Position numbers and translations under genes: made by a program. DNA of 64,000 bases, from contig JANSYM010000007.1 of NCBI GenBank assembly GCA_024742355.1, forward strand, positions 1 to 64,000, read 5' to 3'. Shown in pieces: positions 1 through 10,195 of this stretch. The stretch's first letter is position 1; each line of letters opens with the position of its first letter. The notes under the pieces are model-generated. The model saw only the letters and a program-made list of their open reading frames with translations. It did no database searches and was not told where the DNA came from. This DNA is from Hyphomonadaceae bacterium (GTDB taxonomy: Bacteria > Pseudomonadota > Alphaproteobacteria > Caulobacterales > Hyphomonadaceae).

Positions 1-44
1 AAAATCGTCTTGGCCAGATCGATGCCGATTGTGGTAACATGCAT
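1..44 (-). CDS. IS110-family transposase, N-terminal fragment (runs off window)
   Basis: Read on the minus strand from position 44, the frame gives MHVTTIGIDLAKTI and then leaves the window. The stretch GIDLAK is the usual N-terminus of IS110/IS1111 (DEDD) transposases, and its Asp is the first metal ligand of the RuvC-like catalytic domain. Only 14 codons are visible, so subgroup and intactness cannot be judged. A GAGGAG ribosome-binding site lies just upstream, inside a hairpin arm (see the next entry). The element lies downstream of uvrB on the same strand. Confidence 0.6.
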   Translation of the reverse strand, partial: MHVTTIGIDLAKTI

Positions 45-128
45 GTGGATGGCTCCTCTTATTTGCAGCACTCTGATGGTGACTGCGTAATATGGCGCAT
101 TGCGACGCCGGGAGCAGGAGCCATCCAC
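45..128 (-). promoter_or_regulatory. 13-bp inverted repeat covering the transposase ribosome-binding site
   Basis: GTGGATGGCTCCT at 45-57 and AGGAGCCATCCAC at 116-128 are perfect inverse complements separated by 58 bases. In a minus-strand transcript the downstream arm carries the AGGAG that precedes the transposase ATG at 44. Folding would therefore hide the ribosome-binding site. Such hairpins are a known way insertion sequences silence transposase translation when read through from outside. IS110 elements also encode a structured RNA in their non-coding end, so part of this stretch could belong to that RNA. Confidence 0.5.
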
Positions 129-155
129 CCCATCTGCTTTTGCTTGCTCACCCGC

Positions 156-2303
<2,148 letters not shown>

Positions 2304-2703
2304 CTGGTGATTTCCCCGGCAATGGTTCAGGCCGTTATTCAGTCTATTGTGATACCGCCCACACACAACCATGACTTAACGGTTGAAAAAACATCTACTG
2401 ACATAAGCTGTCAGGACGAATCCCTGCCGGGGGAGTCCCTTCCGCCCCCTTCACAAGAGGATTTGCGCAAAATTCTTTCGCCAATATTTCAATACCCGCA
2501 CGTTCGTGCCGCAGAACTGGGCACAATTGTGGCATAATCAACACACACAGTTGTGAGATGGAGTTGAAAGTGACAATTCTGTGATCTGTTAATTGACGCC
2601 CGCTCCTAAGCAGCTCTAACACCAAAGTTGCGTTTTTAACATTCGCACATTGAGAGAGGCTTTCAGGAGTGGGAGCGCTCAGTTTATTGGAGGATGATAG
2701 ATC
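2304..2703. other. 400-bp intergenic region between uvrB and the TonB receptor gene
   Basis: No convincing gene is visible. The stretch must hold the divergent promoters of uvrB and the receptor. It is AT-richer than its surroundings and contains the perfect palindrome CACAATTGTG at 2522-2531, about 170 bases upstream of the receptor start, which could be an operator. The receptor's ribosome-binding site GGAGGA lies at 2690-2695. Confidence 0.5.
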
Positions 2704-5700
2704 ATGACTAATGATCTTCTCAAGAAGAAATTGTTTGCAACATCGTTGCTGGCAAGCGCTGTGGGTGGCCTTTGGGCCGGCGCAGCAGTTGCACAAGAAA
2801 CCGGCGACGAAGAAGTCCCGGTGGTTATCGAGGAAGTCGACGAAGACGACGAAGCGCGTCAAGATAAAGTCGTTGTCACAGGTTCGCGCCTGCGTCGCGA
2901 CTCATTCAGCAGTGTTGCGCCTCTGCAAGTGATCACTGCAGAAACCGCTGTCGAGGCTGGCCTTATCGATTCATCAGAGATTCTGAAATCAGGCACTTCG
3001 GTGAACGGCGTTCAGCTCGACACGAACGTGAACTCGTCATTTGTGACGAACGGCGGACCTGGTGCGTCCAACGTCAGCTTGCGTGGCCTAGGTGCTGACC
3101 GGACCCTGGTACTGGTCAACGGTCGCCGCTTCGCACCAGCTGGTGTGGAAGGCGCTCCTTCGCTTCCAGACATCAACCTGATCCCGACATTGATGATTTC
3201 CCGTGTTGAAACACTTCTCGACGGCGCATCCTCAATTTATGGCTCGGACGCTATTGCCGGGGTGCAAAACGTCATCCTTCGCGATGAATTCGACGGCGTC
3301 GCATTCCAAACGTTCAACCGTGAACCACTTGATGATGGCGGCAAGACAGAACGTTATGGTATGATCATCGGTTCGACCACCGACGAAGGCAAGTTTGTCC
3401 TGGCTGCAGAATATCGTGCTCAGGAAGCGCTTCAATTCAGAGATCGTGACTTCCAGATGTCAGACGATGGGCGGTTTTGCTCGATGGACATCGAAACCAA
3501 TTCGGCAACCGGCGAGCAGTTCAATAATTGTGGCGGCGCAATCGGTAGCGTCGAGTTCCGTTCGTTCACTTCTCCGTTTGGACAAGGCGCACCTTTTGTA
3601 GCGCCATTCAACTCCGTCACTAACTCTCGCGATCCTGCGTTCCGTTCGGTTCTGCTTGAAGCTGATGACGAGTTCATTCCAGAACAGACCGTCTTCAACG
3701 TTTACGGTCTCGGTGATCGCGACATCAACGTTTTTGGTCATGACACCAACGTCTATTCGGAAGTCTCGTATTCGAACAGTCAGACGTTCGTTCGTGCCGG
3801 ATTCCACGGACAATTGTTCCCGTCCGTCGCAGCCACGAACCCAACTAACCCGCTTGGATTTACCGCTGTCCCGGTCATCTTCTCACCAATCGGCCGGTCG
3901 AACATTGACGTCGATGTCACTCAAACCCGCTTCACGGCTGGTGCACGTGGTTCACTTGACTTCCTGGGCTCGGACTTCCTGAGCCAGTGGGAATACGACG
4001 TCTATGGTCAATATTCACGGTCTGTTGGCGACTCGATCCGTCCAGCTGTTCTTGAAGAACGCCTGGCGCTTTCACTGTCGACCACAGTCCAGAATCCAGA
4101 TGGCTCCCTGAGCTGCGGTAATGCTCTGACCGACCTGTTCGGTTTCATTACTCAGCAAACCTGTGTGCCGATCAATCTGTTCGCACCTTCGCTTTACAAC
4201 AGCGCGAACCCACAATTCGCTACGCAAGCAGAGCTTGACTACATCTCCGGTGAGCGTTCGGTTACCACCAAGGTTGACCAAATGTTGTTCGGTGGATTTG
4301 TAACGGGTCCTCTGTTCAAGTTGCCAGGCGGTGAAGCTGGTGGTGTGCTCGGTTTTGAATACCGTGAAGACGGTCTGGATTCGGGCACAGATACGATCGC
4401 TGCAACTGGCGGCGCGGCTGGCTTCTTCGCCGACCGTCGTTCACAGGGCCAGGTGAGCATCACTGAAGCTTACGGCGAGATCGAGCTTCCGCTCCTGGCT
4501 AACGTACCAGGTGCTGAAGAGCTGACTGTCAACCTGTCAGGTCGGTATGTCAGCCACGAGTTCTTCGACGATGAATTCGTGTACTCTGGTAAGGTTGCCT
4601 ACAGCCCGGTTGAGTACCTGACCCTGCGTGGCACATATGGTACTGCCTATCGTGCTCCAGGTCTGCGTGAATTGTTCCTGGGCGGACAATCAGGCTTTGC
4701 CAGCGGCTTCGTTGACCCATGCGTGGTGCCGAACGGCGCGCAATTGGATGATGATGGAAATCCAGCGACGCCACCAGTCTACGATCCGACTGCAGATACA
4801 CGTACAACAACCGTTCTGGCGAACTGTACTGCTGAAGGTGTCGATCCAACCTCGCTCGGCCTGAATGGTGTCCCAGGTGTGGAAACTTTCCGCGCCGGTA
4901 ACACCGGTTTGTCTCCTGAAACATCTGAAGCCTGGACTGCGGGCTTTGTGTTTGAGCAGCCATTCACGGATGCGATTGATGTTACAATCGGCGTCACTTA
5001 CTTCGACATCACTGTTGAAGAAGCGCCGGTCATTCCAAGCACACAGCTGATCCTGCAGAACTGCTATCAGTCTCAAAACTTCCCGAATGACCCATTCTGT
5101 CAGCGCCGCGTACGTGACGCATTCGGCAACTTGTCAGAAGTCAATGTGACACCATTCAATCTGTCCGGTTTCGGTGCGACTGGTTATGACTTGAACCTGC
5201 GTACCAATATCGATTTCCAAGCCTTTGGTTCAGATTGGGAATTTATCACAGACACAGTGGCAACGTACTCAGATTCAGTTGAGCGTCAGATCCTCGAAAC
5301 TTCACCTGTCGAAGATTTCGTTGGTGATGCCGGGCAACCAGAATGGGCGGCGAACGTGAATGCGCGCCTGATCACTGGTGATTGGACGCTTTCTTATGGT
5401 CTCGAATACATCGGTGAAGTCGATGCAGATCGTGATTCTGAGACTCTGGCCCTTAACGGGACAGCTGCCGATGGTCGCTTCGAAACGACTGGCGCGCGGA
5501 CCTCTGCTGACACAATCGTCAGCGCCATTGACGCTTACTACCTGCACAACATGTCCGTGCAGTATGAGGGCGATACTTGGTCTGCAACGCTCGGTGTTCG
5601 GAACGTGTTCGACGAAGATCCACCGCTGGTTGACCAAGACGCGTTCAACCCGACCCTGATCGGTAACGTTCCAGTCGGTTCGGGTTACGACATTCTTGGT

Positions 5701-5736
5701 CGCAGCCTGTTCCTCTCGCTGACAAAAGAATTCTAA
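2704..5736 (+). CDS. TonB-dependent outer membrane receptor
   Basis: A 1010-residue gated beta-barrel receptor for TonB/ExbBD-energised uptake of an unknown substrate. A signal peptide covers residues 1-30 (KKK, hydrophobic core, AVA|Q). A short acidic segment precedes the TonB-box-like DKVVVTGSR. The plug domain follows (VSLRGLGADRTLVLVNGRR, then YGSDAIAGVQNVILR), then a long barrel ending in the canonical C-terminal Phe (SLTKEF). There is no N-terminal secretin/STN domain, so transcriptional signalling through FecR is not expected. GGAGGA is spaced well before the ATG. Codon use is richer in T-ending codons than in the neighbours, as often seen in abundant outer membrane proteins. It stands alone, closed by a strong terminator. 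Confidence 0.93.
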   Translation: MTNDLLKKKLFATSLLASAVGGLWAGAAVAQETGDEEVPVVIEEVDEDDEARQDKVVVTGSRLRRDSFSSVAPLQVITAETAVEAGLIDSSEILKSGTSVNGVQLDTNVNSSFVTNGGPGASNVSLRGLGADRTLVLVNGRRFAPAGVEGAPSLPDINLIPTLMISRVETLLDGASSIYGSDAIAGVQNVILRDEFDGVAFQTFNREPLDDGGKTERYGMIIGSTTDEGKFVLAAEYRAQEALQFRDRDFQMSDDGRFCSMDIETNSATGEQFNNCGGAIGSVEFRSFTSPFGQGAPFVAPFNSVTNSRDPAFRSVLLEADDEFIPEQTVFNVYGLGDRDINVFGHDTNVYSEVSYSNSQTFVRAGFHGQLFPSVAATNPTNPLGFTAVPVIFSPIGRSNIDVDVTQTRFTAGARGSLDFLGSDFLSQWEYDVYGQYSRSVGDSIRPAVLEERLALSLSTTVQNPDGSLSCGNALTDLFGFITQQTCVPINLFAPSLYNSANPQFATQAELDYISGERSVTTKVDQMLFGGFVTGPLFKLPGGEAGGVLGFEYREDGLDSGTDTIAATGGAAGFFADRRSQGQVSITEAYGEIELPLLANVPGAEELTVNLSGRYVSHEFFDDEFVYSGKVAYSPVEYLTLRGTYGTAYRAPGLRELFLGGQSGFASGFVDPCVVPNGAQLDDDGNPATPPVYDPTADTRTTTVLANCTAEGVDPTSLGLNGVPGVETFRAGNTGLSPETSEAWTAGFVFEQPFTDAIDVTIGVTYFDITVEEAPVIPSTQLILQNCYQSQNFPNDPFCQRRVRDAFGNLSEVNVTPFNLSGFGATGYDLNLRTNIDFQAFGSDWEFITDTVATYSDSVERQILETSPVEDFVGDAGQPEWAANVNARLITGDWTLSYGLEYIGEVDADRDSETLALNGTAADGRFETTGARTSADTIVSAIDAYYLHNMSVQYEGDTWSATLGVRNVFDEDPPLVDQDAFNPTLIGNVPVGSGYDILGRSLFLSLTKEF

Positions 5737-5766
5737 GTCAACCAAGAGAACGACAACTATCGGAAA

Positions 5767-5796
5767 GGGGCGGCGCTTTCGGGCCGCCCCTTTTTT
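5767..5796 (+). terminator. Rho-independent terminator of the TonB receptor gene
   Basis: Stem GGGGCGGC (5767-5774) pairs with GCCGCCCC (5783-5790) around an eight-base loop, followed by six T residues. It sits 30 bases after the receptor stop codon and abuts the convergent holin-like gene, whose TAA lies at 5795-5797. Confidence 0.9.
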
Positions 5797-6262
5797 ATGT
5801 TCGCGCACCGGATTTTCCGCGGTCACCGAACCACCAGAGCGTCGCAGCCGTGGCGGCGAAAGTGGCGGTTTCCGTGATATTGGTGCGGTCCGCGAGGTCG
5901 GCGGAAAACCAGATCACGACCGTGATCCCCCACAATAGCAAGGTGAGGAGCGGTCGTGTCAGCCCGCGGATCGCGTCCACCCATTTATAGCTCGACCGAA
6001 TCGCCGCTTCGGCGTTCAGACTGGCCTGCAGACCGTCCCAACGGCCTTCGGCATGCGTGAGCGCCAGGTCTGCTTCCGTCTCTGCTGCCGCAGCTAAGCG
6101 CTGCATCTCAAGCAGCGTCACTTCGTGTTGCCACCGGCGTTCTTCATGTTCAATCGATTGCTGTCGCTCAAAATAACCCGCCAGGCGCCCGAGCGCGGTG
6201 CCGAGCACCCCGAACATGCCGCCGCCGGCGGCGCTGGCGGCGATGCCAATCAAGTCTGCCAT
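5795..6262 (-). CDS. Holin-like phage/GTA membrane protein
   Basis: 155 residues. A Gly/Ala-rich N-terminal segment (about 5-28, with GGGMFGVLGTALGRLAGYF) is followed by a charged, probably helical cytoplasmic stretch (about 30-95). Two hydrophobic segments lie at about 103-120 (LTRPLLTLLLWGITVVIWF) and 130-146. Similar small proteins lie beside endolysins in alphaproteobacterial prophages and GTAs, where they are annotated as holin family. The gene overlaps the endolysin gene by 13 bp and has its own GGGAG ribosome-binding site. I infer a pore-forming role in releasing the endolysin; no holin motif is diagnostic. Confidence 0.6.
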   Translation of the reverse strand: MADLIGIAASAAGGGMFGVLGTALGRLAGYFERQQSIEHEERRWQHEVTLLEMQRLAAAAETEADLALTHAEGRWDGLQASLNAEAAIRSSYKWVDAIRGLTRPLLTLLLWGITVVIWFSADLADRTNITETATFAATAATLWWFGDRGKSGART

Positions 6263-6678
6263 AGATCAAAACTCCCAGGATAAAACCAAACCGCGGGCCG
6301 GGGCCGCGTATCGAGGTGTAAAAAGCGCTGCGCCAGGCCCAATCCGGTGAATCCAGCTGCCTCTGCCATCGCGCGTAAATCCTGGCGCTCATGCCCTGCC
6401 ACCAGAACATCCACCGCCATCATCTTGTGGCGCGAAAGCGGCGCGCCGCCGACAGCGGCATTCCATAGCGGGCAGCGATGCGCGGACGAGACTATGAGCG
6501 GTCGCCCGCAGGCCGCGCGCAAGCGCTGCAAGCGATCCAGAAAGTCCGGCGCGTGCCAATAGGCGCCGTCGCAAAACCTGCCACCGCAGCGACAGGCAAG
6601 CTCGGACACGCGGAAATTCGGCCACGCCCAACGCTTTTCAAGCGCAGCTTCAGCCGCAGCTATGGACGGATATAACAA
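6250..6678 (-). CDS. Peptidase M15A-type endolysin (D-Ala-D-Ala carboxypeptidase-like)
   Basis: 142 residues resembling the peptidase M15A/YcbK-like murein endopeptidases of phages and GTAs. Zn-binding features are visible: the region SSAHRCPLWNAAVGGAPLSRHKMMAVDV supplies the His and Asp ligands in the pattern H-x(6)-D, and FLHLDTR near the C-terminus supplies the third His. An N-terminal FRVSELACRCGG segment is typical of this group. No signal peptide is present, so export would need the holin-like neighbour. Translation seems to begin at a TTG (6676-6678), because an in-frame stop lies just upstream and no ATG is available. In RcGTA the lysis genes lie away from the structural cluster, and this pair is a good candidate for that role here. 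Confidence 0.8.
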   Translation of the reverse strand: MLYPSIAAAEAALEKRWAWPNFRVSELACRCGGRFCDGAYWHAPDFLDRLQRLRAACGRPLIVSSAHRCPLWNAAVGGAPLSRHKMMAVDVLVAGHERQDLRAMAEAAGFTGLGLAQRFLHLDTRPRPAVWFYPGSFDLWQT

Positions 6679-6718
6679 AGCCTACCCTCATCTCTCACTG
6701 GAGATCAGGATAGGCTTT
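6676..6718 (-). promoter_or_regulatory. Hairpin occluding the endolysin start, or a terminator upstream of it
   Basis: In minus-strand RNA, AAAGCCUAUCC (6718-6708) pairs along all 11 positions with GGGUAGGCUUU (6687-6677), with one U-G pair and a 20-base loop. The 3' arm contains the probable ribosome-binding site and the first two bases of the TTG start codon. It could restrain endolysin translation. Alternatively it could end transcripts of the nitronate monooxygenase gene, although the following U-run is poor. Confidence 0.5.
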
Positions 6719-6752
6719 GATTTTGTGCGTGGAATTGTTGCGGAATCAGGCC

Positions 6753-7739
6753 CTATGCGTCGGCCATGCTGAAGGCGCGGCGTTGTTGCAGGGCTTCGAT
6801 GGCCGCGACATATTCGGCTTCCAGCTTGTCGACATACTCGGCCGTACTCATCCGGGATTTGATCGCGCCAATCCCCTGCCCGCAGCCCCAGATATCGCGC
6901 CAGGCCTTGGATTTCTGATTGCCGCCAGAACCAAAATTCATCGCGCTCGGGTCGCTTTCCGGCAGGTCGTTCGGGTTGAGCCCCGCCTGCGCAATTGACG
7001 GTGCGAGATAGTTGCCATGCACACCGGTGAACAGGTTGGAGTAGACGATGTCTTTCGCATCACTCTCGACGATCATGTCCTTATAGCCCTCAGCCGCATT
7101 GGCTTCATGGCAAGAGATGAAGGCCGAGCCGATATAGCCAAGATCGGCGCCCATGGCCTGTGCAGCGGCCACAGCGCCGCCATTGCCCATCGCGCCGGAC
7201 AGCGCCAGCGGGCCATCAAAGAATTCACGAATGTCCTGGATCAGCGCCAGCGGCGAAATCGTTCCAGCATGTCCACCGGCCCCGGCAGCGACGGCGATCA
7301 GGCCGTCAGCGCCCTTCTCCAGCGCCTTGCGTGCGAAGATCGAGTTGATGATATCGTGCAGGACAATGCCGCCATAGGAATGGATGGCCTGGTTGACCTC
7401 TTCGCGGGCACCGAGCGATGTGATCACCACGGGCACCTTGTATTTCACACACATCTCAACGTCATGGTCGAGGCGATTATTGGTCTTGTGGACGATCTGG
7501 TTGACCGCAAATGGAGCCGACGGCCGGTCCGGATTCTTGGCATCATGCTCGGCCAGCTCGGTGGTGATCCGGTCGAGCCACTCGTCCAGCTGTGATTCCG
7601 GCCGTGCATTCAGCGCCGGAAATGATCCGACCACACCGGCTTTACACTGGGCGATGACCAGGTCGGGATTGGAAATGATGAAGAGCGGACTGCCAATGAC
7701 GGGGATTCGCAGATTCTGCAGGACGGGAGGTAGCGCCAT
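6753..7739 (-). CDS. Nitronate monooxygenase (2-nitropropane dioxygenase family)
   Basis: A 328-residue FMN-dependent TIM-barrel enzyme oxidising alkyl nitronates such as propionate-3-nitronate. The N-terminus PVIGSPLFIISNPDLVIAQ and the glycine-rich phosphate-binding segments (AAGAGGHAG, then ALSGAMGNGG and GADLGYIGSAF) match the NMO/NPD family. The His in AGAGGHAG corresponds to the catalytic-base region of class I enzymes. It is monocistronic and divergent from mutA. The family also includes enoyl reductase-like members, so the physiological substrate is uncertain. Confidence 0.85.
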   Translation of the reverse strand: MALPPVLQNLRIPVIGSPLFIISNPDLVIAQCKAGVVGSFPALNARPESQLDEWLDRITTELAEHDAKNPDRPSAPFAVNQIVHKTNNRLDHDVEMCVKYKVPVVITSLGAREEVNQAIHSYGGIVLHDIINSIFARKALEKGADGLIAVAAGAGGHAGTISPLALIQDIREFFDGPLALSGAMGNGGAVAAAQAMGADLGYIGSAFISCHEANAAEGYKDMIVESDAKDIVYSNLFTGVHGNYLAPSIAQAGLNPNDLPESDPSAMNFGSGGNQKSKAWRDIWGCGQGIGAIKSRMSTAEYVDKLEAEYVAAIEALQQRRAFSMADA

Positions 7740-7922
7740 AAGGGGTCTCTCAATACTTGCCGTTTACGTTAGCGCCAACCTAGCTTCCGGATCGAAATGG
7801 GCAAGCCCTGACCAAAGGGCATTGCAGTCCGCGGCGCGGTGTTTTTCCGTAACGGAACGCTTGCCAGTCGCCCGTCCATGGGCCAAATCCGGCCTATGGG
7901 ATTCCTGTGAGGTTCGGCAGAC

Positions 7923-9860
7923 ATGGCAGACGGTACGCTTTCTCTTTCCAGCAGCTTCGATGAGGCCACGGAGGCTGACTGGCTGGCCGCTGTCGAGAAA
8001 GCGCTGAAAGGCGGCGGGATTGACCGGATCACACGCCAGACGCGCGATGGCATCAAGATCCACCCACTCTATCGCGAGACCGATTTTGCCAGCGGCACGG
8101 ACCCACGGGGCGCGCCCGGCCTGGCGCCTTATTTGCGCGGCGGCGCGGCTGAAACTGACCGCTTCCTGCCCTGGGACATTCGCCAGGCCTTCTCGCATCC
8201 CGACCCGGCCGAGACCAATAAGGAAATCCTGCGCGACCTCGAACGCGGAGTAAGTTCCATCCATCTCGGCATTGAGTGCTCCGGCAAGACCGGCTGCATC
8301 ATCACCAATCTCGATCAACTTTCGACGGCGCTTGCCGGTGTCCGCGCCGACCTGGCCGCCGTATCTCTCGGCCATCGCGGTGCTGGGTCCGGGGCGAGCG
8401 CCGCCGCCCTCCTCGCCCTCTGGGCCGACCAGCAGGACAATCCAGCCGAACAGAAACTCGCCTTCAACATCTCACCGATCCGGCAATTGATGCGCACCGG
8501 CAAGATTGGCGGCGGTGTCGATGCCGCCATGGCCAGGACCGCGGCGCTGGTGACGGCTTTGGCCGATAAATTCCCGGCAGCGACCGCCCTCGAGGTGGAA
8601 GCGCAGACCGTCCACGAATCTGGCGGCAGCGAGGCGCAGGAACTCGGCGCGCTGATGGCACATGCTGTCGACCTGCTGCGCCGGCTCGAACAGGCGGGGC
8701 TGGCGCCAGACGCAGCTGCCCCGCAAATCCTTTTCAGGCTCGCTGTGGACGCGAATTACGGCATCGGTATCGCCAAGCTGCGCGCCGCTCGCCGTCTCTG
8801 GGCCCGCGTGCAGGACGCGATCGGGCTCGCGCCCGCGCCAATGAAGCTTCACGCCGTGACCAGCGCGCGCATGCTGACCCGCTATGATGCCTGGGTGAAC
8901 ATGCTGCGCGGCACGGCTGCGTGTTTCGCCGCTGCCACGGGCGGCGCGGATGTGATTACCGTGCGCGCCTTCAATGAGAGTTTCAGCGTCCCTGAAGAGC
9001 TCGGACGCCGCATCGCGCGCAACACGCAAATCATGGCCATGGAAGAAAGCGGCCTGGGCCGCATTGCCGATCCGAGCGGCGGCGCCTGGTTCACCGAAAC
9101 CCTGGCCGAAGGTCTCGCCCGGGCCGCCTGGGCAGAGTTCCAGACCATTGAAAGCGAAGGCGGCCTGATCGAGAGCCTGGTCGGCGGACACCTGCAGGCC
9201 CGCGTGGCCGAGACACGCGCCGCGCTGCTCAAAGACGTCGCCCGCCGCAAGGTGCCGGTCACAGGGGTCAGCGAGTTTCCTCTGCTCGAAGAGATTGCCG
9301 CACCGGTCGCAGACGTGGTTTCGCCACCACCTGGCGACGGCGTCGATCCGGCTGGACTGGATGCGCTGCTGCCCGACTTCAAGTCCGCCCCTGGCGACGA
9401 CACTGAGGCCGAACCGCTGGACTGGATCTCCATCGCCGCACCGTTCGAAACCCTGCGCGACCGCGCGGAAGCCCACCTAGACGCGACCGGCGCGCGCCCG
9501 TCTATCTTCCTCGCCACGCTCGGCCCGCTGGCCGAACACACGGCCCGCGCAGATTTTGCCCGAAACTTCTTTGCCGCAGGCGGTATTGAGGCCAAAGCGG
9601 CACCCGTGCCGCCTGAGTCCATGTCCGAACTCGCCGCCGCCTTCCGCGCCAGCGGGTGCCAGATCGCGGTGCTGTGCGGCTCTGACAAACGCTATCCTGA
9701 TGAAGCTGGCGATGCGGCCCAGGCGTTGAAAGACGCCGGAGCGGTCGCGCTCTGGCTCGCCGGGAAACATGAGGCCGACGGCGTTGACCGCCACATCTTC
9801 ATGGGCGCGGACGTGGTGCATGAATTGACCGTCGCGCTGGCCGAACTGGGGGTGAAATGA
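7923..9860 (+). CDS. mutA: Methylmalonyl-CoA mutase small (beta) subunit
   Basis: 645 residues forming the non-catalytic subunit of the heterodimeric adenosylcobalamin-dependent mutase, which interconverts (R)-methylmalonyl-CoA and succinyl-CoA in propionate and branched-chain metabolism. The TIM-barrel part shows SARMLTRYDAWVNMLRGTAACFAAATGGAD and RIARNTQIMAMEESGLGRIADPSGG. The C-terminal cobalamin-like fold lacks the DxHxxG His ligand, as expected for MutA. Its stop overlaps the next start as ATGA. The cluster order mutA-orphan-mutB-methyltransferase is tightly coupled. Confidence 0.93.
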   Translation: MADGTLSLSSSFDEATEADWLAAVEKALKGGGIDRITRQTRDGIKIHPLYRETDFASGTDPRGAPGLAPYLRGGAAETDRFLPWDIRQAFSHPDPAETNKEILRDLERGVSSIHLGIECSGKTGCIITNLDQLSTALAGVRADLAAVSLGHRGAGSGASAAALLALWADQQDNPAEQKLAFNISPIRQLMRTGKIGGGVDAAMARTAALVTALADKFPAATALEVEAQTVHESGGSEAQELGALMAHAVDLLRRLEQAGLAPDAAAPQILFRLAVDANYGIGIAKLRAARRLWARVQDAIGLAPAPMKLHAVTSARMLTRYDAWVNMLRGTAACFAAATGGADVITVRAFNESFSVPEELGRRIARNTQIMAMEESGLGRIADPSGGAWFTETLAEGLARAAWAEFQTIESEGGLIESLVGGHLQARVAETRAALLKDVARRKVPVTGVSEFPLLEEIAAPVADVVSPPPGDGVDPAGLDALLPDFKSAPGDDTEAEPLDWISIAAPFETLRDRAEAHLDATGARPSIFLATLGPLAEHTARADFARNFFAAGGIEAKAAPVPPESMSELAAAFRASGCQIAVLCGSDKRYPDEAGDAAQALKDAGAVALWLAGKHEADGVDRHIFMGADVVHELTVALAELGVK

Positions 9861-10195
9861 TGGAATTCACCGCCCAAAACTGGCCCCAACATGAGTGCGT
9901 CGAACATCGTCCTGCAAACGAAGCGGACGTTAACGCTGGAAGAGCAGTCTACTATGTGCCTGGCAGCACAGAAAAGGATGTACACCCGACGTCCTGTCCA
10001 GCGCCGGCATTCTTGATGCTAGAAGGTAAGCCGCCGCTCTCAGTGATTGTACTTCAAGCGCATAGCAAAGATGACGACGTGATTTTTGGATTAATCGATC
10101 AGCACAACAATCAATTTGTTGCGACTAGCTCCGAGGTAATAGTTTTGGACTCTGCCTCGGAAGATTGGATCGCGGGGTTGGAGGAATCTGAATGA
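9857..10195 (+). CDS. Unknown small protein cotranslated between mutA and mutB
   Basis: 112 residues, not recognised. It is predicted soluble, with no signal peptide or membrane segment, a central hydrophobic strand-like run ([19 protein letters not shown]) and an acidic C-terminus ([14 protein letters not shown]). Both ends overlap the flanking mutase genes by ATGA, so it looks translationally coupled to both. Its codons are clearly AT-richer (taacgctggaag, aattttgtt-like runs) than those of mutA and mutB, which suggests a later insertion. It could be an unrelated cassette, or an accessory or stability factor of the mutase; nothing in the sequence decides this. Confidence 0.7.
   Translation: MMEFTAQNWPQHECVEHRPANEADVNAGRAVYYVPGSTEKDVHPTSCPAPAFLMLEGKPPLSVIVLQAHSKDDDVIFGLIDQHNNQFVATSSEVIVLDSASEDWIAGLEESE

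Noticed and set aside
2541-2585. Lac-operator-like stretch (TTGTGAG ... GACAATTC) before the receptor gene
   Set aside because: The half sites are too far apart and no LacI-family gene is nearby; chance similarity.
7740-7922. Cobalamin riboswitch ahead of mutA
   Set aside because: The 183-base gap is too short and lacks the conserved B12-box sequence; mutA is a B12 user, which is not usually controlled this way.
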